36,022 nucleotides of DNA, taken from positions 1 through 36,022 of the forward strand of contig JAUHYB010000006.1 of the NCBI GenBank assembly GCA_030426745.1. Direction: 5' to 3'. The position numbers were made by a program, and so were the translations under genes. Below, piece by piece: positions 28,778 to 36,022 of the stretch; the stretch's first letter is position 1; each line of letters begins with the position of its first letter. Under the pieces are notes generated by a model. It did not search any database and was not told the DNA's origin. It was given only the letters and a program-made list of their open reading frames with translations. Source of the stretch: a bacterium. GTDB taxonomy: Bacteria; Planctomycetota; UBA1135; GCA-002686595.

Positions 28778-30178
28778 GTAGTCCCCTTCGGCCTCCGACG
28801 CCTCGGCCAGCTTCCCGGCAAGGATGGTCAGGCCGGGGAGCATCGGATCCAGCTCGCGCGCGCGCTCCATCGCGGCCCGCGCTTCGTCGAGGCGCCCGAG
28901 CTGGATGAGGGCGTCCCCGAGGGACAGCTGCAGCTGCGCCGCGCCGGGGGCGAGATCGATCGCCCGCCGGTAGCTCTCGACCGCCGGCGTGAACTGCCCC
29001 GCGGCCGCGTAGATGTTGCCGAGCTCCGCGTGGTGGATCGCCTGCTGCGGGCTGAGCTCGATCGCCCGTCGAGCGGAGCGGATGGCGCCCGTCAGGTCGC
29101 CCTCGCGGCGCAAGGTGATCGCGAGGACCGCGTGCGCGTCGACGGCCTCGTCGCTGATCGCGATCGCGCGTCGGGCGGCGTCGCGCGCTTCCACGTCGTT
29201 CCCCAGCCGCAGCCGCAGCAACGCCAGGTCCCGCCACGCGCGCCAGTGCCGGTCGTCGATCTGCAAGGCGGTCGTGTAGGACCGCGCCGCTTCCTCGTCG
29301 CGCCCCAGCGTCCCGAGCACCGAACCGCGGGTGCTGTGCACGTGCGCATCCGCGGGGTAGTCCAGCTCCAGCGCGTCGAGCATCTCGAGCGCCCGCGCGT
29401 GACGCCCGTTGTCCGCGTGACTCCGCGCGTCCGCCAGCGTGTCCGAGCGGTTCACCCGCGAGCTCGCGATCCGAGCCGAGAACGACGTCTCCATGTGCTT
29501 CGAGGTCGAGCCGGCGCCCGCGTCCATCTCCGCGCGCCCCCGCGACTCGTCCCCCAGCGCGACCAGGGCGGATCCGAACACCCACCGCGCGTGACGCGAC
29601 GCCTCCTGCCGCTCCAGCGCGGCCCGCGCGAGGTCCCGCGCCTCCTCCGGCCGGCCCTCCTCCAGCGCCAGCGTCGCCAGCCCGATCAACGGCTCCGGCC
29701 GGTCCGGCGCGAGCCCCCGCGCGCGCTCGAACGACGAGCGAGCGCCGACCACCTCACCCTCGTCCAGCTGGATCCAGCCGAACAGCAAATGCGCCGGCGC
29801 CGCCCCCCCGTCGATCTCGAGCGCCCTCTCGAGCGGCGCCAGCGACCCCTCGGCCCGACCCAGGTTCCGCAGCGCCCGCGACTCGTAGTACGGCCACAAC
29901 GGCTCCCCCGGCTCCAACGCCCCCGCCTGCGCGAAGCTCTCCGCCGCCGGCAGGAACAACCCGTTCGCCCAGAACGCCGCCCCCAGATCCGCATGCGCCC
30001 GCGCATCCCCCGGCGCCGCCACCACCGCCGCGGAGCGCTCCTCCACCAACCGCCGCACCGGCGGCTCGAGAGCGTCCAGATCCCGAGGCTGCGCCGGCGG
30101 ATAGCCGGAGGGCTGACAGGCCGCGAGCCCGACGAGCAGGCACAGCGACACGAGGAGGGAGGAGGAGGGGGAGCGCAT
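28772..30178 (-). CDS. TPR-repeat lipoprotein
   Basis: The 468-residue protein has a lipoprotein signal (lipobox GLAAC, Cys21) and at least ten TPR-like helix pairs. Clear units include AHADLGAAFWANGLFLPAAE near 62, HSTRGSVLGTLGRDEEAARS near 285, HAELGNIYAAAGQFTPAVES near 383, and LSLGDALIQLGRLDEARAAM near 420. TPR arrays act as protein-protein docking scaffolds; as a lipoprotein it should do this at the envelope. A less regular stretch near 225-255 (GSTSKHMETSFSARIASSRV) splits the array in two. No enzymatic motif is seen. A -10 box TATCCT lies ten bases ahead of the ATG. The next gene upstream is the initiator tRNA, on the same strand. Confidence 0.9.
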   Translation of the reverse strand: MRSPSSSLLVSLCLLVGLAACQPSGYPPAQPRDLDALEPPVRRLVEERSAAVVAAPGDARAHADLGAAFWANGLFLPAAESFAQAGALEPGEPLWPYYESRALRNLGRAEGSLAPLERALEIDGGAAPAHLLFGWIQLDEGEVVGARSSFERARGLAPDRPEPLIGLATLALEEGRPEEARDLARAALERQEASRHARWVFGSALVALGDESRGRAEMDAGAGSTSKHMETSFSARIASSRVNRSDTLADARSHADNGRHARALEMLDALELDYPADAHVHSTRGSVLGTLGRDEEAARSYTTALQIDDRHWRAWRDLALLRLRLGNDVEARDAARRAIAISDEAVDAHAVLAITLRREGDLTGAIRSARRAIELSPQQAIHHAELGNIYAAAGQFTPAVESYRRAIDLAPGAAQLQLSLGDALIQLGRLDEARAAMERARELDPMLPGLTILAGKLAEASEAEGDYQ

Positions 30179-30188
30179 CGAGATCGAC

Positions 30189-30194
30189 AGGATA
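30189..30194 (-). promoter_or_regulatory. -10 box of the TPR lipoprotein gene
   Basis: TATCCT on the minus strand ends ten bases before the ATG at 30178. TTCGCA, sixteen bases upstream, is a weak -35 candidate. The leader would be only a few bases. Confidence 0.4.
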
Positions 30195-30319
30195 CCCGAC
30201 CCTCACTGTATGCGAACGCGCGGCGGAGAGGGGGTCTGGCGGAGCGCGGAGCCGCGTCGGCGAGCCGGCCTCGGCGCTGCCCCCTGCTGCTCGGGGCTTC
30301 GGTCGCACGAGCCGAATCA

Positions 30320-30360
30320 AAGGCACAGGGCACACGCATCGAAGGCAATGGGCACACGCA
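30320..30360. repeat. 19-base imperfect direct repeat downstream of the tRNA
   Basis: AAGGCACAGGGCACACGCA at 30320-30338 and AAGGCAATGGGCACACGCA at 30342-30360 differ at two positions, with a three-base spacer. Confidence 0.75.
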
Positions 30361-30463
30361 GCCAGCGGCCGCAGACCACGCAAACCATCGCAGCCACGCG
30401 AGTCCGGCCGACCAGCTCGCCTTCGGCTTGGAGCATGCGAACGCGCTACTGGCGACACGTGTC

Positions 30464-30482
30464 CGGGCGGCCCCGCCGCCCG
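30464..30482 (-). terminator. Hairpin downstream of initiator tRNA
   Basis: A perfect 8-bp stem (CGGGCGGC / GCCGCCCG) with a three-base loop lies 26 bases beyond the tRNA 3' end. It is a likely terminator or processing stop, without T-tract. Confidence 0.45.
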
Positions 30483-30508
30483 AGCTCCGCAGGAGTTCAA
30501 ATGTCGGG

Positions 30509-30581
30509 AGCGGGGGCAGGATTCGAACCTGCGACCTCCGGGTTATGAGCCCGACGAGCTGCCTGACTGCTCCACCCCGCG
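30509..30581 (-). tRNA. Initiator tRNA-fMet (anticodon CAU)
   Basis: On the minus strand the 73 bases fold as a full cloverleaf: acceptor CGCGGGG / CCCCGCT, D-stem GAGC/GCTC, anticodon stem TCGGG/CCCGG with loop CTCATAA, and T-arm GCAGG-TTCGAAT-CCTGC. Initiator marks are present: three G-C pairs next to the anticodon loop (GGG/CCC), the A11-U24 purine-pyrimidine pair, and an unpaired first position. Here that is C1 against U72 instead of the usual C1 against A72. The next base (C, 30508) would be the discriminator. CCA is not encoded. It is needed for translation start with formyl-methionine. Confidence 0.93.
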
Positions 30582-30597
30582 CCGTGTTGTGGCGGGC

Positions 30598-30625
30598 ATC
30601 TTAGAGCACGAGGAGGCGAGGTCAA
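30598..30625 (-). promoter_or_regulatory. Promoter of the initiator tRNA
   Basis: On the minus strand TTGACC (30625-30620) and TAAGAT (30603-30598) are 16 bases apart, the strongest consensus-like promoter in the window. It lies 16 bases before the tRNA 5' end. The -35 box includes the TGA stop codon of the upstream gene. Confidence 0.7.
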
Positions 30626-33600
30626 GCCGAGCGGCCGGAAGATGTGCCGTCGGTCGGCGGTCGGCTGTCCTCGGGGCCCGGGGCAGGGTCGTCGGAGGGC
30701 GGCGAGGGGCCTCCGCCCGTGTCGCCGGTGGTCGGGTCGTCGCCGCCGTCGCCGTCGCCGCTGCCGCCGATCGTCTCGTCGCCGTCATCTCCGCTGTCAT
30801 TGGGCCCGCCGCCGCTCCCGGCGTCCGGATCGCCGCTGCCGCCGTCACCGGCCGCGTCGCCGGCCGCGTCCCCCGCCTCGCTGTCGCCGGCCCCGGCCTC
30901 CGCGGTCTCGCCGCCGCCGTTCGCCCCCTCCACCGGCGTCACCGCCCGGCGCGGCGCGGCGGTCAGCGCCTCGCGTTCGGTGACCAGCTTCGCGAGGCGC
31001 GCGGGGTCCGTCGCCAGCCCGCCCCAGCGCGCGCCGGCGGGCGGCGTGGGCGGCGGCGTGCCCTCGGGCAGCGCGTCGGGCAGGCCGCGGAAGAGCGTCA
31101 GCGCCTCGTCCACCACCGCCGGGTCGCGGGACCAGCGGGCGCGCTCGGCCAGGTCGACGAGGTCGGCCATGCGCAGGCCGGCGGTCTCGGAGGTCCAGGC
31201 GGGGCGCGCGACGAGGAGGCGGCTGACGGAGAAGGCCTCGCGCGCGGCGTCGGACTCGGCGCGGGTCGGCTGGGCGGGGTCGGCGGGCACGCGTTCGATC
31301 AGCTCGCCGGCGGCGCGCAGGTCGCGCAGGTCGAGGCGCGCGGCCTCGGCGCCGCCCTCCATCTCGAGCAGCGAACGGTAGTCCGCGCGGGCGCGGGCGG
31401 GCGACTCGCTGTCCAGGTGGAAGCGCGCGCGGTCGCGCAGGACGACGGCGCGGGCGTCGCCGGTGCCCGGCGCGGCGCCCTCGAGCGCCAGCTCGAAGTG
31501 GTCGAGGATCTCGTCCTGCGAGACGGCGCCCGGCAGGACGGTGTTCAGGTCGGAGAGCAGCAGCGCGAGGCGGTGCTCGTCGACGGCGGTCGGCGCGGCG
31601 CCGGGCTGCAGGCTGCGCGGCACGTGCAAGGACGTGAGGCGCTGGAGGAAGGCCGCGCAGATCGACGGTTCGTCCCAGGCGACCAGACCGCCGCCGGACG
31701 CGCGCAGCTCCATCGCCCACTGCACGATCGCGGCGTGTTGCTCGCGCGCCAGCATCTGCGCCTCCTCGTCGGACAGGCCGGCGGTGAGGCGGATCGCGTC
31801 GACCAGGCGGCGCACGCGCGTGGCGGGTTCGTCGACGGACAAGAGGCGCTCGGCCGAGGTGAACGTCAGCTCGTGGTCGCCGCCCGCGAGCACGCCGAGG
31901 GTGCGCACGAGCGCCGCGACGACGGCGGGGTTGCCCACGACGAGCGCGTCGAAGTTCGGCAGCTCCAGGATGCGCCGCGCGTCGGACGCGCCGCCGTGGC
32001 GCTCGAGCAGGCCGAGCAGCGCGCGCTGCAGGTCGGGCTCGCTCTCGCGCGCGAGCTGGTCGACGAAGCCCGCCGCGCCGATGCCGTGCGCGAGCTCCGC
32101 CAGGCGCGGGTCGGCGACCGACGCGATCGCGCGGCCGCGCAGGTCGACGTCGTCGTGGCTGCACCAGCTGACGAGCAGCGCGAGCGCGCGTTGCGCCCCC
32201 TCGTCGCCGGGCTCGGCGGCGGCCGCGGCGTCGGCCAGCGGACCGATCATGCCGAAGACGAGCTCGGAGTCGGAGCGCCGCGCCTCCATGCGCGCGGCGA
32301 ACTCGCCCAGGTCCTTCGGCCGCGCCAGGCGCGCGAGCACCTGCGCCGCGGCCAGGCGCACCTCGCGGAAGGACTCGTTCCACTCGAGCACCTCGTACAG
32401 GTGCGCGCGCAGCTTGTTCATCTCGTCGTCGAAGACGAGGTTCGCCGCGCGCGCGCGGTCGCACAGGCCCAGCGCCGCGCGCAGGCAGGCGAGCATCGCG
32501 TCGTCGTCCACCACGCCGTCCTGCGCGACGAGCGCCGCGAGCTGGTCGTCCAGCAGGAACAGCATGCGGTCGACGCGCGCGCCCTTGCTCTCGACGCTGA
32601 ACGCGACGGGCAGGCGCGCGCAGGCCTGCGAGATGCTGGCTTGCAGCGCGGGGACGTCGTCGAGGATGCGCTCGCTGACGAGCACGCGCAGGCGCCCGAC
32701 CTCCACCGCGTCCGCCGGCGCGCCGGCCTGCATCGACACCAGCGTGTCGAGCGCCGCGTGGAAAGCGCCGGCGTCGCACTCCTCGCGCGCCGCGTCGATC
32801 AACCGCTCGAAGGTCGTCTCGCGGTCGACGCGCCCGTCCGCCACGCCGCGACCCAGCGCGCGCGCCGCGTCCGCGCGCACCAGCGGGTCGTCGTCGGACA
32901 GCGCGACGAAGGCGCGCTCGGGGTCCAGGCGCAGGATCTCGCCCAGGCGGCTGCGCGACAGCTCGACCTGCGCGCGCAGCTCCGTGTAGAAGCGCGGGTC
33001 GTCGCACATCGCCGCGCCGGCCGCGCGCCGCTCCAGGAAGGCGCGGTGGTCGGCGTACCACACGAGGTGCAGGTCGAAGAGCGCGGCGCGCGACGCGACG
33101 CCGCGGGACGCGCGGTCGTCGTCGAGCGACAGCGCCAGCTCGTCCGCGAGCTCGTCCAGGCCCAGCGCGCCGATCGCGCGCGCCGTCGCGCTCCACAACT
33201 CCTCGCGGTTGCGCGCGTTGCCGAACGACCCGGCCGACGGGCGGCGCAGCAGCGCGCGCAGGTGCGCGACCCAGCTCTCGCGCTCGGGGCCTTGCAGGCG
33301 TTCGCGCAGCCAGGCGAGCGCGTCGGCCTGTTGCGCCTCGCGCTCGGCGCGGCGCGACGCGGTGACCGTCGGCGGCGCGGAGCGGCCGGCGCGCAGCACC
33401 ACGGCGTGCAGCGCGTCGCCGGGCGTGTCCACGGCGATCGCGTCGAGCGCCGAGGCGTACTCCGCGCCGCGCAGGCGCGCGAGGCGGCGGAAGGCGGGGG
33501 TCGTCGGCGCGGCGGCGCGCGCGCCGGGGTCGGGGGACTGCGCGAGCGTCGCGGAGGTCGTCGTCGCGGAGGTGGTCGTCGCGGAGGTCGTCGTCGCGGT

Positions 33601-33690
33601 GGTCGCGCTCGCGGACGCGTCGACGCGCGGCGAGAACGCGAGCGCGAACGCGAGCAACGCGACGCAGGCGCGCGGCGTCGACGGTGACAT
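30622..33690 (-). CDS. Large secreted HEAT-like repeat protein with acidic Gly/Ser/Asp tail
   Basis: The 1022-residue protein has a signal peptide (CVALLAFALAFSPRVDASA, cleavage near residue 25-28), then Thr/Ala repeats (SATTT, about 33-47). A long all-alpha region follows, up to about 880. It contains HEAT-like units such as DPLVRADAARALGRGVADG near 295 and REVRLAAAQVLARLARPKD near 440. The last 110 residues or so are low-complexity Gly/Asp/Ser/Pro. No catalytic motif was found. HEAT arrays bind other proteins; here it would act outside the cytoplasm. The start at 33690 is chosen for its signal peptide; an in-frame ATG at 33786 with GGAG close by is possible but would bury the signal. I do not recognise a named family. 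Confidence 0.82.
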   Translation of the reverse strand: MSPSTPRACVALLAFALAFSPRVDASASATTATTTSATTTSATTTSATLAQSPDPGARAAAPTTPAFRRLARLRGAEYASALDAIAVDTPGDALHAVVLRAGRSAPPTVTASRRAEREAQQADALAWLRERLQGPERESWVAHLRALLRRPSAGSFGNARNREELWSATARAIGALGLDELADELALSLDDDRASRGVASRAALFDLHLVWYADHRAFLERRAAGAAMCDDPRFYTELRAQVELSRSRLGEILRLDPERAFVALSDDDPLVRADAARALGRGVADGRVDRETTFERLIDAAREECDAGAFHAALDTLVSMQAGAPADAVEVGRLRVLVSERILDDVPALQASISQACARLPVAFSVESKGARVDRMLFLLDDQLAALVAQDGVVDDDAMLACLRAALGLCDRARAANLVFDDEMNKLRAHLYEVLEWNESFREVRLAAAQVLARLARPKDLGEFAARMEARRSDSELVFGMIGPLADAAAAAEPGDEGAQRALALLVSWCSHDDVDLRGRAIASVADPRLAELAHGIGAAGFVDQLARESEPDLQRALLGLLERHGGASDARRILELPNFDALVVGNPAVVAALVRTLGVLAGGDHELTFTSAERLLSVDEPATRVRRLVDAIRLTAGLSDEEAQMLAREQHAAIVQWAMELRASGGGLVAWDEPSICAAFLQRLTSLHVPRSLQPGAAPTAVDEHRLALLLSDLNTVLPGAVSQDEILDHFELALEGAAPGTGDARAVVLRDRARFHLDSESPARARADYRSLLEMEGGAEAARLDLRDLRAAGELIERVPADPAQPTRAESDAAREAFSVSRLLVARPAWTSETAGLRMADLVDLAERARWSRDPAVVDEALTLFRGLPDALPEGTPPPTPPAGARWGGLATDPARLAKLVTEREALTAAPRRAVTPVEGANGGGETAEAGAGDSEAGDAAGDAAGDGGSGDPDAGSGGGPNDSGDDGDETIGGSGDGDGGDDPTTGDTGGGPSPPSDDPAPGPEDSRPPTDGTSSGRSA
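33551..33595 (-). repeat. 15-bp in-frame repeats encoding Ser-Ala-Thr-Thr-Thr-type units
   Basis: Three units of 15 bases (33551-33565, 33566-33580, 33581-33595), nearly identical, with a degenerate fourth to 33607. They give a Thr-rich spacer just after the signal peptide that can change length in five-residue steps. Confidence 0.85.
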
Positions 33691-34021
33691 CGAGAGTGAC
33701 GTCGACGCCGTCCGCGACTCCGACGGGAACGGCAGCCCGGCGCGGCGCGCGCGCTCGTCCCGCTCCCCTGTCGTCTCGCGCCGCATCGCTCCGCTTCGTT
33801 CCTCTTCGCCTTCGGCCGCCTCGCGCCGTGTTCCGTTCCGCCGTCCCGTTCCGACCGTCGCCGGAGCCCCGTTCCGGCCGCCGCCGGACCGATCCTAGCT
33901 CCGCGCCTCGCGCGCTTCCCGCACGAGCCCGCGATTCGGACCGCCCCGCCGCGTCTCGCCCGCCGCGTCTCGCCCGCCACGTCTCTCCCGGAAGGCGCCC
34001 CCGAACGATGCGTCGACGACC
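33691..34021. other. 331-base gap between aroK and the HEAT-like gene
   Basis: No gene is supported. On the minus strand TAGGAT (33897-33892) is a possible -10 box without a clear -35. GTTCCG occurs repeatedly between 33831 and 33876. A 14-bp tandem repeat lies at 33948-33989. Confidence 0.5.
33948..33989. repeat. 14-bp tandem repeat, three copies
   Basis: GCCGCGTCTCGCCC occurs twice exactly (33948-33961, 33962-33975) and once with two changes (33976-33989), just past the aroK stop region. Confidence 0.85.
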
Positions 34022-34606
34022 TCAGGCCGTCGACGGATCGGCGCGTACGAACGAACCGTCGTCCCGTTGGCGCACGGCGGCGAGCAGCGCGGCCGCCAGG
34101 GCCGGGGGGGACGCGGCCGCGTCGAGCGTGAGGTCGGCGACCTCCTCGTAGGAGGATCGGCGTTCGGCGAGCACGCGCTCCAGCTCCTCCGCCGGATCCG
34201 CGCCGGTCAAGGACGGCCGCGGCGCCGGGTCGGCGCGCAGCCGGGCGGCGAGGACGGCGGCCGGCGCGTCGAGGAAGGCGACCAGGAAGCGCTCGCGCAG
34301 CAGCGCGCGGTTCGCCGGGGCGACGACCGCGCCGCCGCCGGTGGCCAGCACGCAGGGCGACGCCGCGTCGACGAGGCGCGCGAGGGCGGCGGACTCGCGC
34401 GCGCGGAAGGCGGGTTCCCCCACCGCGGCCAGCAGCGCGCCGGCCGAGTCGGCGCCGGTCGCCGCCTCGTCGAACGCGCGCTCCGCGAGCAGGAGCTCGT
34501 CGAGGTCCAGCGCGGGCAGGCCGAAGCGCGCCGCCGCGACGCGCGCCAGCGTCGACTTGCCGGCGCACCGCGGCCCGACCAGCGCCAGGCATCGCGCGCC
34601 GTTCAC
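34022..34606 (-). CDS. aroK: Shikimate kinase
   Basis: The 194 residues have all shikimate-kinase marks: Walker A GPRCAGKST (11-19), the shikimate-binding Asp pair D34/D36 in LDLDELL, and FRARES with R68 and E71. ATGGGAVV has the glycine triplet at 90-92, and the lid arginine is in RPSLTG (R130). It phosphorylates shikimate with ATP in the chorismate pathway for aromatic amino acids. The start is GTG with GGAG about eight bases upstream, 13 bases after the stop of the AroD-AroE fusion, so the two form an operon for three steps of one pathway. The C-terminus is slightly longer than usual and Ala-rich. Confidence 0.93.
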   Translation of the reverse strand: MNGARCLALVGPRCAGKSTLARVAAARFGLPALDLDELLLAERAFDEAATGADSAGALLAAVGEPAFRARESAALARLVDAASPCVLATGGGAVVAPANRALLRERFLVAFLDAPAAVLAARLRADPAPRPSLTGADPAEELERVLAERRSSYEEVADLTLDAAASPPALAAALLAAVRQRDDGSFVRADPSTA

Positions 34607-34619
34607 GCGGCGGCTCCGG

Positions 34620-36022
34620 TCACGCGGACGCTCCGGCGCCCGCCTCTTCGACGAGCCCGGCGAAGGTCGAGCGCAGGAGCGCCTGGTCGGGCTCCGCGCC
34701 GGTGAAGTGATGGAACTGCGCCGCGGCCTGGCGCACGAACCACTCGCCGCCGGGGACGAGCGTGCACTCCTTCTCCCGCGCGGCCATCAGCAGCGGCGTG
34801 CGCACCGGGCGGTAGACCGCGTCGAACACGAGCGTGCCGGGGCGGATCGCGTCGGCGGGGATCACGAGCGCGCCGGGCTCCGCGTGCGACCCGGCGGGCG
34901 TGCAGTGGATCAGGACGTCGTAGGGTTCCGCGCCGACCGCGTCCCAGTCGACGGCGCGCACGCCGAGGTCCGCGGCGACCGCTCGCGCGCGCTCGGGGCG
35001 CCGCGCCGCGACCGCGCGATCGACGGCGCCGCGCGTCGCGCGCAGCGCCGCCCGCGCCGCGCCGCCCGCGCCCAGGACCAGCACGCGCGCGTCGCCCAGG
35101 TGGCGCGGCTTGCCGTCGACGCGGCCGTGCATCGACAGCGCGTGCTCGACCGCCTCGCGCACCGCGGGCACGTCGGTGTTGCGGCCGCGCCAGCCGGCGC
35201 CCTCGCGCACGAGCGTGTTCAGCGCGCCGATCTCGCGGCTGTCCTCGTCGAGGTGCGCGACGAGCTCCATCGCGCGCTCCTTGAACGGCGCGGTGACGGA
35301 GAAGCCGCGGAAGTTCTCGTCGTCGGCGAGCGCCAGGAAGGCCTGCACGTCGTCGGGCTCGATCGCGAGGTAGACGGCGTCGAGGCGCGCGCCCTTCATC
35401 GACATGCCGAGCAGCTGCGGCGACCACGAGTGGCGCGCCGGGTTGCCGAGCACGCCGAAGACCGCGGTGCCGGGCCCGGGCCCGCCGGGCGGCCACGCGG
35501 CGAGCAGGTCGTTCAAGCGCAGCTGGCCGGGCGCGGTGAGCGGCGCGGGCGGCTCGCCGGGCAGCTCCATCGGCGCCGCGAAGGTGAACGGCGATCCGAA
35601 GATCGGCGCGAGCACGCGCGTGAACGCGCCGGCCTCGCCGGAGCAGAAGCCGATCAGGCCCTTCGCGTCGCGCAGGTGGCGCAACATGCGCACGCCGTCC
35701 TCCGCGCGGTGCGCGTGGGTGACGAGCTTGACGAGGTCGTTCTCGTAGCAGTACTGCCGGACGTCCTCCTCGAGCGCCGCGAGGTCGTCGGGCGTGCCGT
35801 CGAGCGCGTGGTGCGAGACGATCCGCGAGCAGCGGCCCTCGACCTCGCCGAGCTCGACGGAGCTGTCGCGGTCGACGTCGACGAAGCCCGCGCCGCAGCG
35901 CGCCGCGTCGCGCAAGAGGCCCAGGCGCTCGTCCCGCGAGCCCTGGAAGGTCCCGAAGGCCTCGGGGCCGTGGATGGTGGCGATGACGGGCTTCGGGCAC
36001 GCGCGCAGGAAGGCGCGCAGCG
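34620..36022 (-). CDS. aroDE: Bifunctional 3-dehydroquinate dehydratase (type I) / shikimate dehydrogenase, 5' end outside window
   Basis: The frame is open through the window edge; 466 residues are visible. The first 180 or so are type I dehydroquinate dehydratase: PVIATIHGPEAFGTFQGSRD, then GFVDVD, the catalytic histidine in VSHHALDGTP, the Schiff-base lysine in NDLVKLVTH, and GEAGAFTRVLAPIFGSPFTF. The rest is shikimate dehydrogenase: FGVLGNPARHSWSPQL, the catalytic lysine in FSVTAPFKERAM, the aspartate in GRNTD, the NADP-site loop VLVLGAGGAARAAL, and PAGSHAEPGAL. It should convert 3-dehydroquinate to shikimate in one protein. Fusions of this order are known in plants and some bacteria. aroK follows 13 bases downstream, giving the next step. 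The true start lies outside the window. Confidence 0.93.
   Translation of the reverse strand, partial: LRAFLRACPKPVIATIHGPEAFGTFQGSRDERLGLLRDAARCGAGFVDVDRDSSVELGEVEGRCSRIVSHHALDGTPDDLAALEEDVRQYCYENDLVKLVTHAHRAEDGVRMLRHLRDAKGLIGFCSGEAGAFTRVLAPIFGSPFTFAAPMELPGEPPAPLTAPGQLRLNDLLAAWPPGGPGPGTAVFGVLGNPARHSWSPQLLGMSMKGARLDAVYLAIEPDDVQAFLALADDENFRGFSVTAPFKERAMELVAHLDEDSREIGALNTLVREGAGWRGRNTDVPAVREAVEHALSMHGRVDGKPRHLGDARVLVLGAGGAARAALRATRGAVDRAVAARRPERARAVAADLGVRAVDWDAVGAEPYDVLIHCTPAGSHAEPGALVIPADAIRPGTLVFDAVYRPVRTPLLMAAREKECTLVPGGEWFVRQAAAQFHHFTGAEPDQALLRSTFAGLVEEAGAGASA

Larger units (their letters stand above)
30195..30507. other. Gap between TPR gene and initiator tRNA, less GC-rich
   Basis: About 310 bases with visibly more A and T than the rest of the window and no convincing gene. 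It contains an imperfect 19-base direct repeat at 30320-30338 and 30342-30360 (AAGGCACAGGGCACACGCA, 17/19 in the second copy) and a hairpin at 30464-30482. It may be 3' processed tRNA trailer or may encode a small RNA. Confidence 0.5.

Noticed and set aside
30210-30548. Open frame ending in FEPATSGL next to the tRNA
   Set aside because: It is the translation of the tRNA complement, a known annotation artefact.

Overview
The window is very GC-rich (roughly 70-75% by eye). Nearly all of it is covered by bacterial genes with strong G/C third-position bias, which is why long shadow frames appear on both strands. The gene set points to an environmental, high-GC bacterium of the Planctomycetota or Myxococcota type. 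The signs are an ECF sigma factor beside a membrane Ser/Thr kinase fused to a formylglycine-enzyme-like domain, many lipoproteins, a fused AroD-AroE enzyme, a CorE-like metal-sensing sigma factor, and little use of strong Shine-Dalgarno sites. This assignment is inference. No ribosomal RNA or marker protein fixes the phylum. No CRISPR array, insertion sequence, integrase or prophage was seen.

Layout. 1-2047 (-): outer-membrane factor and HlyD adaptor of an efflux system, the adaptor cut by the window start. 2241-6820 (-): pyruvate:ferredoxin oxidoreductase followed by a dihydroorotate-dehydrogenase-like flavoprotein, overlapping by four bases. 7014-10896 (-): CorE-like ECF sigma factor with a six-cysteine tail, a CPC-type copper ATPase, and a flavodiiron-type metallo-beta-lactamase-fold protein. 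11088-13872: methyltransferase and LuxR-type regulator in divergent orientation, then a SnoaL-like protein. 14029-19642: ParB-like protein, small membrane-anchored protein, ECF sigma factor, and a kinase/FGE-like membrane protein. 19795-25449: M14 peptidase, DUF1254/DUF1214 lipoprotein, SMP-30 lipoprotein, aminotransferase, and a lipoprotein truncated globin. 25618-30178 (-): TVP38/DedA-like protein, SulP transporter with STAS domain, TPR lipoprotein. 30509-30581 (-): initiator tRNA-Met. 30622-36022 (-): large secreted HEAT-like protein, shikimate kinase, and the AroD-AroE fusion, cut by the window end.

Regulation visible in the DNA. Several genes start about six bases downstream of a TANNNT -10 box, and four of them also have GTGAGG/GTGAGC 17 bases further up. 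This is the geometry expected for leaderless mRNAs, and it fixes several start codons. Genes with a leader instead carry TTGNNN-N16/17-TANNNT. Two long palindromes sit in convergent gaps (14951-15011 and 24787-24892) and look like bidirectional terminators of related sequence.

Most interesting points: a 42-bp piece of the ECF sigma gene is duplicated just beyond the stop of the small protein gene, directly before a terminator-like hairpin. A transcript of that gene would therefore end in antisense to the sigma mRNA. Others are the CorE-like sigma/copper ATPase pair, the shared leaderless promoter, the globin lipoprotein that has lost its distal heme-pocket residues, and the catalytically altered DHOD-like partner of the pyruvate oxidoreductase.
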